Origin: Saccharopolyspora soli
GTDB lineage: Bacteria > Actinomycetota > Actinomycetes > Mycobacteriales > Pseudonocardiaceae
NCBI RefSeq assembly: GCF_022678645.1
Contig: NZ_JALBWV010000028.1
Location: 49,157-113,156 of the forward strand
DNA length: 64,000 bases
Reading direction: 5' to 3'
Shown here: one piece after another, positions 43,394-53,578 of the stretch
Layout of the letters: every line of letters starts with the position of its first letter
How positions within the stretch are numbered: position 1 is the stretch's first letter
Notes under the pieces: generated by a model
Seen by the model: only the letters and a program-made list of their open reading frames with translations
What the model was told of the DNA's origin: nothing
Database searches by the model: none
Position numbers and translations under genes: made by a program

Positions 43394-44376
43394 CCGCTTC
43401 CGGCGCCCAGACATCCCGAACAAGGAAAGGGGGAATGTTATGTGACAGCACAGGTGCACACGGCACAATCATCCCCTCCCAGTCACGCGATGTGCCGCCG
43501 TGCGCACCGAACCGAACACAGCCAACACGACGCGCCCGACCCCACCAAAGGCACGGCTGGGGCCGGGCCGCGTCACCTCGGGGATCAAGCCCGAGAGGTC
43601 GTGATCGCGAAGACGTTTAATGCGGGTTTCGTACGCCGTGAGGTGGTCGACACGGTTCGTTTACGGTCAGGCAGTTAGCAGTTATCTAGCGGTCCACATT
43701 GAACAGTGTCATCGACTGCATGATGGCGCCCGTTGGACCCGGCGATCAAAACGGTGTCGGAGGATTGGCAGGGCGGAGCATTCAGGTCACACACCCAAGC
43801 GGCCGTGCCGCTTGGTGCCAACGGTCGAGACGACGACACCGGGCAGGTTCTACAGGTGCCGCACACCCGTGAGAACGTGGTGCAGCACTAGCGGATTGCG
43901 TCCACGCATCGCGCGACGCGATCGGCCGCCCGCACCGCTGGTGGCACCACGAAGCTCCGGGGCGATTCGTTCACCAGGTCGTCGGCAAGACCACCGCACA
44001 TCATGAACCATGTCGCCGCCAAGGGTCGACGCCGCTGCCGCCCTTAGCTTCGATTCGCTCAGCCAAACTAAATTGTGATCCACGACACACTCCTGGTGTC
44101 GGCATCCCGATATTGGAGCAGCGAGCCATCACCCGGCCTCAGCCACTCGACGCGTGCTGAAGCAAGACCCGAGAGCCGTCCAGCGCAACTCCCCCAGTCG
44201 GTTCCTGGCGGGGGTACAAGATGCCCGGCGTTGCATTGCCGTTTTGCGGCCCGAGCACGCGGAAGTGCTTGCCAGTGCAATTTATCTGTTGGCAATAGGG
44301 GGAACGTGCTATCCCGGGGAATCCTAGGTCGCTACGATGCGAACCACGCGGTGGTGCCCGGCGACGAGCCCCGGGG
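43394..44376. other. Region without a confident gene
   Basis: One short plus-strand reading (43442-43678) has a plausible RBS but no recognisable domain; the rest shows nothing gene-like. Promoters for the VMAP-MoxR-vWA operon should lie near its right end. Confidence 0.4.
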
Positions 44377-44382
44377 GTGACT

Positions 44383-45858
44383 ATGGCGAGCCCGATGGGC
44401 CCTGTCCATGGCACTTCGCTGCCATTGGTACGCGCTCTGACGCGTGTTCCTGCCCTGCGAGAATTGGGCGACCGAAATATCGTGGTCGAGATGTTGTCCG
44501 ATGTACTCGGAGACACGCTTCCCGTCGCCGAGGATCCTAAGACGCTCCAGCATTTGTGGAGCATCGTGGAGGTTTGCCAGCGACGCCCGAACGGGCTGGG
44601 CAGCCTGCTGCATGTGCTCGACTCTGTTGAGCCGGGCTGCCGACAGATGGACGACGTTCGTGAGCTCATCAATCAGATGACGGCGCTGGAGATGTGGCCT
44701 CACGAAGAACGTGATCGACTCTTCGCTCTTCTCGCTGGCGTAGTAATCCCGGACATTGCGGACATTTACCGTTCGGTTGGCGGGTCATCCGCTCCCCCTG
44801 TCCCGTTCGATGCGGCTAACTACGTCTATTTTCGGGCGTTGGAGACGCTGAACGCGGGCACCGATGGGTTGCCGAAGGCGCTGGTGTTTGTGGAGCGCTT
44901 GGCCGATCGGGTTCGCGCGGATCTCGCCGTGGAATTGCGCCGATGGGCGGACCGACAGGCAGACCGAATGGAGCTGGCGTCGGAACTGCATGCCGCACGC
45001 GAGTTCGGGAGGAGCTCGGTCCAGTTGACGCCTGAGTCTCGCGCGCTGGCGTACTTGATCATGCAGATGCAGTTGGAGGGACCGTCGGGGGGACGGTATC
45101 GGCTGTCTCACTGGAAGCAGTTGGACCTCACCGACGGCTGGCACCCCGAACGCGGCCGTGACGTTGTCGGCGGTGTCGAAAAAGTTCGGCGTACGGTTGC
45201 GGCGTTGATTGAGGAGACGGAAAGCGAATGGGCACGCTACGAACCCGATTTTCGGCTCGAGTTCGTGCTGACTGGTGAGCTTCTCAACTTGGATGTGGAC
45301 CAGTGGCAGTGGGAGACGGAGACGACGGTGCCAGAACCGCTGGGGTGTCGCTTCCCAGTCTCTGTCCGGTCACTGGACCGCATGAGGGCGTGGAAATGGC
45401 ATCGCTGGTGGCTGAGCCGGTGGAAAGAGCTCGGTGCGCAGTTGGACAACAGTGGAGCGATCCCGACGAAAGCTAATCGTTGGAACGTCCAGAATGGACA
45501 GCCTGACGACCTGGTTCCGCTGCTCGCGCGTGATCCGAGTCTTCTCTCCATGGTACTGAGTGAGCCACCGAGTCCAGGAAGCGTCGGCGCACGGGAAGCG
45601 GAGATCGGGTTGAAATGGGGAGTTCCGGTAATCGTGTGGCATCGCCTGGACTGTGATGCCGATGATTTCGCCGTTGCCGCACAGGAGTTGCTGCATGGAG
45701 CGGATGGGAACAGCGTGTTAGAACGGGCGAGGTTGATTCGGGCGAACGCTGTCGCTGCGGGCCCTCGCTCGAATCATGTCGGGAGGAGTCTCAGCGTTCT
45801 GTGGGACGATCCGGAGCGGATTGTTTCCCCTCTGCACGTCGGGCCGCCGGAGGGGTGA
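44383..45858 (+). CDS. VMAP-like protein with N-terminal EAD2-like domain
   Basis: A 491-residue protein; the ATG at 44383 has GGGGGTG just upstream, while a GTG at 44377 is an alternative. Residues about 10-100 (LVRALTRVPALRELGDRN, ICGASW-free frame; key blocks LPVAEDPKTLQHLWSIVEV and GLGSLLHVLDSVE) match an effector-associated domain 2 (EAD2)-like fold. Most of the rest (KWHRWWLSRWKELGA, ARDPSLLSMVLSEPPSP, WGVPVIVWHRLDCDADDFAV) fits a VMAP C-terminal domain. VMAPs were described as the scaffold of vWA-MoxR-VMAP ternary conflict systems. Its EAD2-like domain can pair with the same domain at the end of the SEFIR protein at 53579 (inference). The stop is 3 bp before the MoxR start. Confidence 0.72.
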   Translation: MASPMGPVHGTSLPLVRALTRVPALRELGDRNIVVEMLSDVLGDTLPVAEDPKTLQHLWSIVEVCQRRPNGLGSLLHVLDSVEPGCRQMDDVRELINQMTALEMWPHEERDRLFALLAGVVIPDIADIYRSVGGSSAPPVPFDAANYVYFRALETLNAGTDGLPKALVFVERLADRVRADLAVELRRWADRQADRMELASELHAAREFGRSSVQLTPESRALAYLIMQMQLEGPSGGRYRLSHWKQLDLTDGWHPERGRDVVGGVEKVRRTVAALIEETESEWARYEPDFRLEFVLTGELLNLDVDQWQWETETTVPEPLGCRFPVSVRSLDRMRAWKWHRWWLSRWKELGAQLDNSGAIPTKANRWNVQNGQPDDLVPLLARDPSLLSMVLSEPPSPGSVGAREAEIGLKWGVPVIVWHRLDCDADDFAVAAQELLHGADGNSVLERARLIRANAVAAGPRSNHVGRSLSVLWDDPERIVSPLHVGPPEG

Positions 45859-45861
45859 GCC

Positions 45862-46914
45862 ATGACGTTGACCAGTGGTGAGCTCGCTGCTCTAGACGCT
45901 CAGGATTGGCGCATCTATCGAGGTACGGGACGTCCGTCAGGCTCTCCGGTGGAGTCGTTTCCTGCACCGCCGCCGTGGAGAAGGTTTGATGGAGTGGGGT
46001 TTGCCAGCAGGCCAGATGACGACGAGGCTGAGACGACACGTCGGATTGGGCGCATAGATCAGCGACCGCGGCGGCCACATCCGCGTGAAGTCGAAATGGT
46101 CAACGCTGCCCTTTACCTGAGACGGCCGCTGCTGGTCACAGGGCGGCCGGGCATTGGGAAGTCCAGCCTCGCGTACTTGATTGCCAGGGAGTTGGGGCTC
46201 GGACGGGTGTTGCGTTGGCCGATCACGAGTCGGACAGAGTTGAAGGCTGGCCTCTATCACTACGATGCGATTGGTCGGGTGCAAGATGCCGGGACGCATC
46301 GTGGCGCCGACGAACTACCGGACATTGGGGAATTCATCCACCTCGGGCCTCTGGGTACCGCACTCTTGCCCTACCGATTGCCTAGGGTTCTGCTTATCGA
46401 CGAGTTGGACAAGAGCGATCTCGACCTGCCTAATGATCTGCTGAACGTCTTCGAGGACGGCGAGTACGAAATACCTGAGCTGGTGCGGCTGGCCAAGCGT
46501 CAGTCTGAGGTCAAAGTGCTGACCAGCGACAAGGGCGGGTCCGCAGTCATCGTGGGCGGTGTAGTGCGCTGCCATGCCTTTCCGATCGTGATCATCACGA
46601 GCAACGGTGAGCGGGAGTTCCCTCCGGCCTTCCTGCGCCGCTGTCTGCGACTGCATATCGAGCCGCCGACTGTCGACCAACTCGGTGCTTTGGTGGCGGC
46701 ACAGTTCGGAGATACCGATCGGGTGGATGTCGCGCGACTGATCGGTGAATTCATGGAGCGCAGCGAGGAAGTGGGTGGCCTGGCCTCGGATCAATTGCTC
46801 AACGCTGTGCACCTCGCTACGGAGATAGCAACGTCGGGTGCCTATACGACCGACGAGGAGTGGACCGATCTGCTGACGGCAATTTGGCATTCTTTGTCTC
46901 CGGAGTCGGGATGA
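45862..46914 (+). CDS. MoxR-type AAA+ ATPase
   Basis: A 350-residue protein: Walker A GRPGIGKSS near residues 94-102, Walker B VLLIDELDK near 176, sensor-1 region IVIITSNGEREFPPAFLRR with the arginine-finger position, then a helical C-terminal lid. MoxR proteins remodel or activate vWA partners. Its stop overlaps the start of the vWA/NB-ARC gene (ATGA), and the VMAP-like gene is immediately upstream, giving the complete ternary set on one transcript. Confidence 0.88.
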   Translation: MTLTSGELAALDAQDWRIYRGTGRPSGSPVESFPAPPPWRRFDGVGFASRPDDDEAETTRRIGRIDQRPRRPHPREVEMVNAALYLRRPLLVTGRPGIGKSSLAYLIARELGLGRVLRWPITSRTELKAGLYHYDAIGRVQDAGTHRGADELPDIGEFIHLGPLGTALLPYRLPRVLLIDELDKSDLDLPNDLLNVFEDGEYEIPELVRLAKRQSEVKVLTSDKGGSAVIVGGVVRCHAFPIVIITSNGEREFPPAFLRRCLRLHIEPPTVDQLGALVAAQFGDTDRVDVARLIGEFMERSEEVGGLASDQLLNAVHLATEIATSGAYTTDEEWTDLLTAIWHSLSPESG

Positions 46915-49900
46915 ACGATTTCACCGCGGGGTCGGCGGCCGACCGTGCAGAGTCGGCGGACAAGACACGGCTCGACGCTGACCGTGACCGGTTGGGCATG
47001 GAGGACCTCACCCTGCTGGAGGTTCGCGATGTGCTGTGGCTCGCGCGGTGCATAGGGACCAGTCAGCGAGCCGATCGGGAGGAGCAGGACGTTCCGGTTG
47101 ATGCGGGTCCTGCGGGTACCGGAGATGCCGGCGCCGAACCGTCAGGCGACACAGCCTCGAAAAGCGCGGAGAAGTCCAGCCCGCAGACGGGAGAGAACTG
47201 GGTTACCGGCGGGAAGAGACACGTGTATTCGATGAACGTCGACCAGGACGCGCACGAGACGACCGCCGCACTAGCCTCGCCAACCCTCCCAGCCCTGTCC
47301 AACGCTCGTCGCCTTGCACAGGCACTACGACCGTTCACCATGACCTCGCCATCGCCATGGCGGACGCTGCTCGACGAGGAGGCCACGGCGATGCGTGCGG
47401 CGGAAGACGGGTTGTGGCTGCCGCAGTGGCAACCGGCCCCCTGGCACCGATTCGATGTCGCATTGGTCGTTGACACCGGGCCATCCATGGAAGTGTGGCG
47501 CAGCGTTGTTGGCGAACTCCGCGAATTACTCTCAACGCTCGGGGCGTTCCGAGATGTCCGCACCTACTTCATGGATTTCTCCCGCCCGCTCGTCGATCAA
47601 CTCATGCTGAAGCCCGAGGGGCGCGCTGACGTACTACGACACTGGCGAGAGCTCGTCGATCCTACTGGACGTCGTCTCGTGCTCGTCGTGACCGACGCTA
47701 TCGGCGCGGGCTGGCACAGCGGGGCTGCAAGTCAACTGCTGGCGAGGTGGGCGCATTCGATGCCACTGGCTGTGGTGCAGACACTGGCGCAGAGGTTGTG
47801 GCATTGGAGTGCCTTGTCGCCCCGACGCGTCGAGCTGTCGGCTCCGGTTCCTGGGGCGCCGAACCGGCAGCTGCGTGTCAGGGCCGCCGGAGCGCAATGG
47901 TTCGGAGGTGCGGGACAGAGTCGAGGAACAGTGGTTCCGGTACTCGCGCTCACTCCGGAATGGTTCGCCGGCTGGGCGAAGCTGGTCGCGCAACCCGCGA
48001 ACGCTTGGGTGGAAACAACGGCGGTCATCACTCATCCGTTGGACAGCGTCTCGGCAGAATTCGCTGAACCATCAGACCTGCCGGAAGACGACGGAACCGC
48101 CCGCGATCAAGTTCTGCGTTTCCGGACGGTCGCGTCAGCAGAGGCGTTCCAACTGGCGGGCTTACTGGCCGCCGCACCGCTAACTCTGCCGGCGATGCGC
48201 GAGGTGCAGCGTGTATTGCTGCCTAATTCGGACATTTCCGCTCTTGCTGAAGTTCTCCTCGGTGGACTGCTCCGGCGCCTTCCGGTCTCGGCGTTCCCGT
48301 CTGCCGCCACTACACCGGCCTTTGAGTTCCATGACGGCGTGCGCGAGGAATTGCTCGCGGGAGGGCGTCGGTCGGACACCGTGCGCGTTGCGCGCCTGAT
48401 GGGTGATTACGGACGGAACGTAGCCGTATTGCGTAACTTCCGGGAGGCCGTCGACAATCCCGAGAGCGCGGAATATCCGGAGGCGACTGCTGAAAATCTT
48501 CCATATCTGCGGGTGCAAGAGGCGCTTTTCCGTGCGTTGTCCGGCCGCCACGCGGCTCGGGCGAAGCGGATCAACCGTGAGCTCCATCGCCTGATCGAGG
48601 TGTCTGAGGGAACGTCGAGGCGTGTTGATGGCACGACCACTGAAGTGCCTCTAGATTCCGAAACGATCCACAGTTCCGGATCATCCACCGATCAAGCTTC
48701 CGAACAGGACCACGCCGTGACCACGACCGAACCGTTGCCGCAAATGCAAGAGCCGCAGTTCCAGACCGCAGGAGGGAACGTGACTGCACCGGGGTTCTCC
48801 CATACCGTGGACGGTAGTGAACGGGGGGCACAGCCACGCGTGTGGGGGCAAATTCCGCTGCGGAATCCCGATTTCGTCGGGCGGGAGACCCTACTCGAGC
48901 AATTGCGATCCCAACTCGACAAGCCGGGCGCTGCGGCCGCTGTGCTGCCGGAGACGTTGCATGGGATGGGCGGGGTGGGCAAGACTCAGACCGTCACGGA
49001 GTACATCTATCGCCACGCCCGCGAATACGATGTGATCTGGTGGGTGTCAGCAGAGTATCCTGCACAAATCCGGGCCAGCTTCGTCGAATTGGCGGCGAAA
49101 TTGGGTGTGGCGGCGACGGAAAATGCGGAGACGGCCGTTCCGAGTGTGCTGGAGGCATTGCGCATGGGCGAGCCCTTTAGACGCTGGTTGCTGGTGTTCG
49201 ATAATGCTGACCGGCCTGACGTGGTGCGACCGTTCCTTCCGACTGGGCCTGGGCATGTCATCGTGACGTCTCGGAACTCCCAGTGGTCCGGGGTGGCTCG
49301 AACGATCGAGGTCGACTTGTTCACCCGTGAGGAGAGCGAAGAGCTCCTCCGGCGGCGAGATGGTTCGATTGAGATTTCCGATGCCCAGAAGCTGGCCGAA
49401 GCGCTGGGGGACCTGCCGTTGGCGATCGAGCAGGCGGCGGCCTGGCGTTCGCAAACCGGCATGCCGGTCACGGAGTACCTTCAGCTACTTGACGAGAACC
49501 GCACCGAACTCCTGGAGGCTGGTGCTTCTGGCGACTACGATCTGCCGGTCGCCGCGGCCTGGAACGTGGCGCTTTCCCGGCTACGTTCCGAACATCCGGC
49601 CGCGCTGGAGTTGCTGCGAGTTTGTTCGTTCTTCGGTCCGACAGCCATCAACCGGGAGGTGTTCACCAGGGCGCGGTCGGTGCCCGTTCCGGACTCTTTG
49701 CGTGAGGCCCTCGCCGATCCGATCAAGTTCAACCGCGCCATCCGGGAGATCAGTCGCTACAGTCTCGCCAAGATCGATCACAGGTCCAACACCCTGCAAC
49801 TGCATCGCCTGGTGCAGGCGGTGTTGCGGAACCAGGTGGACGAAGCGGAGCAGGAAGGCATGCGCCACGTCGTGCACCTGTTGCTGGCTGGAGGTGATCC

Positions 49901-51314
49901 GGGCGATCCCGCGATACCAGCGAATTGGGGCCGCTACGACGACTTGCTCTCGCATGTGACCGCCTCCTTGGCCATCCGCTGCGACGACGAATGGGTCCAG
50001 CGCCTGATCACGAATTTGCTTCGGTACCTCTTGAATATCGGTGACTACGATGGCGCGAGAGAGCTCTCCGGACAACGATGGCAAGCGTTGCGGGAGAAAC
50101 TCGGGGAGTCCCATTTGGACACTTTGGAGACCGCTCGGCAGCACGGCGTCGCGCTTCGTCGATCCGGGCATCTGCAGCAGGCGTTCGAGCTGAATGAGCG
50201 GACGTACCGGATGCTCGCACAGTCGGTCAGCGAGGACAGTGAGCGGATGCTGACGATGTCCGATGTGATCGCCACTGATCTGCGGGCGCAGGGTCAGTTC
50301 GGCAAGGAACGCGACATGCGGCAGAAGGTCTACCAGAGGGCGCGAGAGATCTTTGGGGAGGACGATCCGGATACCTTGCGGTATGCGCACAACCTCTCAG
50401 GGGCTCTGCGGCTTCTCGGCGAGTTTTTCAAGGCGAAGGAGCTCGACGAGGACATCTGGCAGCGCAAGACGGTCGTGCTGGGCGCCGAACATGCGGTGAC
50501 CGCAGCGTCATTGAACGCCTTTGCGATCGACCTGCGGGAATGCGGGCAATACGCCGAGGCGAGCCGGATCCAAGAAGAGGCATTGGCCAGGCAGCGGGCC
50601 CTGTTTGGTGACGACCGCGCCGTCACCTACGGAGCGGGTCGGAGCCTTGCGGTGGCCAAACTCCGGATGGGAGAAGCAGAAGCAGCCAGGGACCTCTTGG
50701 AGGAGTGGTACGAACGGACCCGGCGCCGTGTTGGTGAAGTACACGAAGATACCGCGACTGTCCTGCTGAACCTGTCAACCAGCCACCGAATGCTGGGGAA
50801 TCTGACCAAGGCACTTGAACTCGGTCAACGCAGCATGGAGCACTTGACACAGACACACGGCAGTGAACACCCCTTCACGCTGATAGCGGCGACGAACGTC
50901 GCGGTCGTGCACCGGCTTCGAGGCCACGCCGACAGTGCGCGTGAACTCAATGAACGAGTGTTGTCCGCCTTCCACACCACATTCACCCGCGATCACCCGT
51001 TCGCCTTGACTACGGCGACCAATCTCGCCAGTGATCTCGCGGCGCTGGGCGAGTCGACCAAGGCGCGCGAACTCGACGCGGACACGCACGAACGCTCAAC
51101 CCGCGTGCTCGGACCCGAACATCCGACGACACTGATTGTCGCGCTCAATCTCTCGCTTGACTTGAGTCAGCTGGGTCGCGTCGATGATGCGGCTATCTTG
51201 CACACCAAGACGTTGCGGAGCTTGCGCGCCGTCCTTGGCGACGACCACCCCATTTCCGTGGCTGCGACCGAACCCGTCAGGGTAGATGTCGATACAGACA
51301 CCATGCAGCTCTAG
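46911..51314 (+). CDS. vWA/SAV_2336-like - NB-ARC - TPR protein (FxsT-like)
   Basis: A 1467-residue protein; the ATG at 46911 overlaps the MoxR stop, and the in-frame GTG-less extension to 46860 is rejected. Order: an acidic N-terminus; a vWA-like domain about residues 180-365 (FDVALVVDTGPSM, LVLVVTDAIGAGWHSG), where the MIDAS DxSxS has become DTGPS, as in SAV_2336-type domains; a linker; an NB-ARC ATPase (RNPDFVGRETLLEQLRSQL, then P-loop GMGGVGKTQ near 684-692, VIWWVSAE, ALGDLPLAIEQAAAW); and about 450 residues of TPR repeats. The NB-ARC/TPR part is close in pattern to FxsT, the TPR protein of FxSxx-COOH modified-peptide loci. It therefore joins the VMAP set and the peptide set in one chain. 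Ends 14 bp before the convergent HExxH gene. Confidence 0.82.
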   Translation: MNDFTAGSAADRAESADKTRLDADRDRLGMEDLTLLEVRDVLWLARCIGTSQRADREEQDVPVDAGPAGTGDAGAEPSGDTASKSAEKSSPQTGENWVTGGKRHVYSMNVDQDAHETTAALASPTLPALSNARRLAQALRPFTMTSPSPWRTLLDEEATAMRAAEDGLWLPQWQPAPWHRFDVALVVDTGPSMEVWRSVVGELRELLSTLGAFRDVRTYFMDFSRPLVDQLMLKPEGRADVLRHWRELVDPTGRRLVLVVTDAIGAGWHSGAASQLLARWAHSMPLAVVQTLAQRLWHWSALSPRRVELSAPVPGAPNRQLRVRAAGAQWFGGAGQSRGTVVPVLALTPEWFAGWAKLVAQPANAWVETTAVITHPLDSVSAEFAEPSDLPEDDGTARDQVLRFRTVASAEAFQLAGLLAAAPLTLPAMREVQRVLLPNSDISALAEVLLGGLLRRLPVSAFPSAATTPAFEFHDGVREELLAGGRRSDTVRVARLMGDYGRNVAVLRNFREAVDNPESAEYPEATAENLPYLRVQEALFRALSGRHAARAKRINRELHRLIEVSEGTSRRVDGTTTEVPLDSETIHSSGSSTDQASEQDHAVTTTEPLPQMQEPQFQTAGGNVTAPGFSHTVDGSERGAQPRVWGQIPLRNPDFVGRETLLEQLRSQLDKPGAAAAVLPETLHGMGGVGKTQTVTEYIYRHAREYDVIWWVSAEYPAQIRASFVELAAKLGVAATENAETAVPSVLEALRMGEPFRRWLLVFDNADRPDVVRPFLPTGPGHVIVTSRNSQWSGVARTIEVDLFTREESEELLRRRDGSIEISDAQKLAEALGDLPLAIEQAAAWRSQTGMPVTEYLQLLDENRTELLEAGASGDYDLPVAAAWNVALSRLRSEHPAALELLRVCSFFGPTAINREVFTRARSVPVPDSLREALADPIKFNRAIREISRYSLAKIDHRSNTLQLHRLVQAVLRNQVDEAEQEGMRHVVHLLLAGGDPGDPAIPANWGRYDDLLSHVTASLAIRCDDEWVQRLITNLLRYLLNIGDYDGARELSGQRWQALREKLGESHLDTLETARQHGVALRRSGHLQQAFELNERTYRMLAQSVSEDSERMLTMSDVIATDLRAQGQFGKERDMRQKVYQRAREIFGEDDPDTLRYAHNLSGALRLLGEFFKAKELDEDIWQRKTVVLGAEHAVTAASLNAFAIDLRECGQYAEASRIQEEALARQRALFGDDRAVTYGAGRSLAVAKLRMGEAEAARDLLEEWYERTRRRVGEVHEDTATVLLNLSTSHRMLGNLTKALELGQRSMEHLTQTHGSEHPFTLIAATNVAVVHRLRGHADSARELNERVLSAFHTTFTRDHPFALTTATNLASDLAALGESTKARELDADTHERSTRVLGPEHPTTLIVALNLSLDLSQLGRVDDAAILHTKTLRSLRAVLGDDHPISVAATEPVRVDVDTDTMQL

Positions 51315-51328
51315 CTCGTCCACCCTTC

Positions 51329-53197
51329 TCACGGGACGCCGCCTTGTGCGGCCATGCCAGTACCCATCCACTCCACGAACTGCAGCACGGACGGAGAAGC
51401 ACCGCCAAATGCCCTGATTTGGCGGTGCGCCGCCATGACAATCTCCGGTGCTCGCAACAGCGGGATCGCTGATAGGTGCTCGCCACGTGCACGTAGCGAC
51501 AGACCCAGCCCTACCCAAGCGTGGCCGTCATCCGGCCGATCCAGCACCCTCTTCAAATAGCCGGACATCGCTAGTCGATAGTCACCAGTGCAGTAGGCCA
51601 CGTCCGATTTCGGGGTGCTACCAGACAATTCAGCGGAGCGACGCACAAGGCTGGCGAACCGATCCTCGTCCAGCGCTTTGGTCGTGAGCAGGTGTAGACG
51701 TGTGTCGGAACCTCGATGCCTCCGATTGGGGCGCACCGACGCCTGCCTAGCCGACACGTCAGGAGCCTCGCGGCCCTCCAGCCAGGACGTTGCCACCGCC
51801 TCGACCGTCGGCGCGTCTGAGCGCATGTGGCGTAGCCGCCAAGTAGCGTAGTGGTCGGCGGTCAGGTCCGCGACGAGGGCGGACAGATCGTCCGGAACGG
51901 ACTCTTGCTCGCATGCCGTCACTCGGCGCGAGACCGCTTGCACGAGCTCATGCCCGAGCGCGGTGAGTTCCCTCGTCGATTCCAGGTCGGTTAGCGCACG
52001 TCGCACTTGGTCGCGGCGGTAGGCGAACCAGAAATGTGCCCGGCGCGCTTCCGCGTCGCGCAGGTATCTACGCTGGATGCACCAGAATTCGATCACGCTC
52101 ATGAAAGCGTAGATGCCGTGCAGCATCCCGCTGATCGGCCGCGGATCGTCGCGCCATGGAGCATAGAAGGCCCCGGAGGCGTTGTCACGGACCAGGGTGA
52201 CCAGGTTGAACAGGGCGTTGAGCTTGGAATGCTGCACTTCGTGGACCAGCACCTCAGCGAGCTCGATCGCGTCGTGCTTGATCGGTAGCGCGACGCCACC
52301 GAAGGCAGCAGTCGAGGATGCGCCCACTAACCCGCTCGCGGAATCGATCGGTGCGACCGTGGTGAGACAGGCTGACAGTTCCCGCGCCTTGTCCGGGTGC
52401 CGGAAGGTGAGGATTTCCCACGCTTCGTCGAGTGCCTTGCACCATTCCGTGAAGGAGATTTGGTCGAGTTCGCGCGGTGGTCGTGGGTCGGAGAATTCCC
52501 GGTACGGGTCGATGTCGTCGATCCAGACTGCAAGATCGATCCCTCGTGCCGAGGCAACGTGGTTCTTGATCGGCGAGAAGCTCGAATCCCTCGTCGGCCC
52601 TGGGGATGTCACCGACGACCGTTCGCTCATCGCATGTACCTCGATACCGTGCGGGGAGTTGTGCAGGTCCGCCGCTGCCAGTGGAAAGCTGGTTGTCAAT
52701 CGGATCTGACCGAGAGTCGGCAGGAGGATCCTGCCATGGGAAACAGGTACCCGGATGCGGCACGGCAACTGGGATCTGATGGCGGCTGCAGCCGCGACTA
52801 GTTGAAGGTAACCGAGTTCCGCCGAGTTGTGCGCGGACTCTGTGGATTGGCGCAGAGCGTTGCGCAGCGCGCGCCTCACCCAGACCCCTACCGTGGGGTA
52901 CATCAGGATTTCCTTGACGACCTCCGGATCTCGTTCCTCGCATTCGGAGAGGAGTCGCCAGGCGTGCTCGGTGTGCGCAAATCGAGGATCAGTGGTGGCG
53001 GCGAACTCCATCAGCGACCGCAGCAAGAGGAGTCGTCGGCTGTACTGGCCGTCGATCAACAACACGATCGAATTCGCCCGGACTGCACCGGAACAGATCT
53101 CGTCGAAGACGAGCCGGGGAAGCCTGTGCCGGCGCGGTTCTCGATATGTTTCCAGCAGTGTGCTTTCGCAGGGTGATCCGTTATCCTCCGGCCGCAT
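51329..53197 (-). CDS. HExxH-type peptide beta-hydroxylase-like enzyme
   Basis: A 622-residue protein from the ATG at 53197 behind GAAGAGG. HEVQH at residues 319-323 is the HExxH motif, within LVHEVQHSKLNALFNLV. The N-terminal part (HRLPRLVFDEICSGAVRAN, SIVLLIDGQYSRRLLLLRSL) matches the plan of the alpha-ketoglutarate-type HExxH peptide-modifying enzymes of Fxs loci. Known: related HExxH domains hydroxylate precursor-peptide side chains at the beta carbon. The 62-residue precursor-like peptide begins 33 bp upstream in the same operon, so it is the probable substrate (inference). A plain metallopeptidase is the alternative. Confidence 0.78.
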   Translation of the reverse strand: MRPEDNGSPCESTLLETYREPRRHRLPRLVFDEICSGAVRANSIVLLIDGQYSRRLLLLRSLMEFAATTDPRFAHTEHAWRLLSECEERDPEVVKEILMYPTVGVWVRRALRNALRQSTESAHNSAELGYLQLVAAAAAIRSQLPCRIRVPVSHGRILLPTLGQIRLTTSFPLAAADLHNSPHGIEVHAMSERSSVTSPGPTRDSSFSPIKNHVASARGIDLAVWIDDIDPYREFSDPRPPRELDQISFTEWCKALDEAWEILTFRHPDKARELSACLTTVAPIDSASGLVGASSTAAFGGVALPIKHDAIELAEVLVHEVQHSKLNALFNLVTLVRDNASGAFYAPWRDDPRPISGMLHGIYAFMSVIEFWCIQRRYLRDAEARRAHFWFAYRRDQVRRALTDLESTRELTALGHELVQAVSRRVTACEQESVPDDLSALVADLTADHYATWRLRHMRSDAPTVEAVATSWLEGREAPDVSARQASVRPNRRHRGSDTRLHLLTTKALDEDRFASLVRRSAELSGSTPKSDVAYCTGDYRLAMSGYLKRVLDRPDDGHAWVGLGLSLRARGEHLSAIPLLRAPEIVMAAHRQIRAFGGASPSVLQFVEWMGTGMAAQGGVP

Positions 53198-53230
53198 GAT
53201 CAGCCTCTTCTGCGGTTGGTCATGGCGCCG

Positions 53231-53419
53231 CTACACGCTAGTCTTGTTGCCGCCCGACCCTGCCTGACCCTGCACCTCGTCGACGTCTGCGGTGGTGACC
53301 TCACGCATGGCGCGACGTGCCGCTTCGAGCAACGCGGGCGATCGCGCGCATCTCAGCTCGCGCAACGAAATGGTGGTCAAATCCAGCAATTCTGAAGTCA
53401 AGTCCGCTTTCGAGGTCAT
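53231..53419 (-). CDS. FxsA-like precursor peptide
   Basis: A 62-residue peptide from the ATG at 53419 behind a strong GGGGGAGG. The leader-like part (LLDLTTISLRELRCARSPAL, then EAARRAMREV) resembles the FxsA leader consensus. The C-terminal 20 residues, VQGQAGSGGNKTSV in the last part, do not end in the FxSxx of classical FxsA. It looks like a variant precursor whose core ends N-K-T-S-V. It is encoded next to the HExxH enzyme and 159 bp after the SEFIR gene. Too short for firm family assignment. Confidence 0.65.
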   Translation of the reverse strand: MTSKADLTSELLDLTTISLRELRCARSPALLEAARRAMREVTTADVDEVQGQAGSGGNKTSV

Positions 53420-53578
53420 TAACAGCCTCCCCCGCTCACCTCAAACCGGCTGGTCCGCACACCCCCTGACCATGATGCCTGAGTCAAAGACCTCGCGATA
53501 TGGGCCGAGTGGTCGTTACCGGCGTGTCCGGTGCGCGTACAGTGGTCCGACCATGTGACCGAACAGGAAGTGCAACTA

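Noticed and set aside
43442..43678. 78-residue plus-strand reading
   Set aside because: Plausible RBS but low-complexity sequence, no neighbour coupling and no recognisable domain.
51329..53197. Secreted metallopeptidase
   Set aside because: No signal peptide; size, N-terminal plan and adjacent precursor-like peptide point to the HExxH peptide-modifying group.
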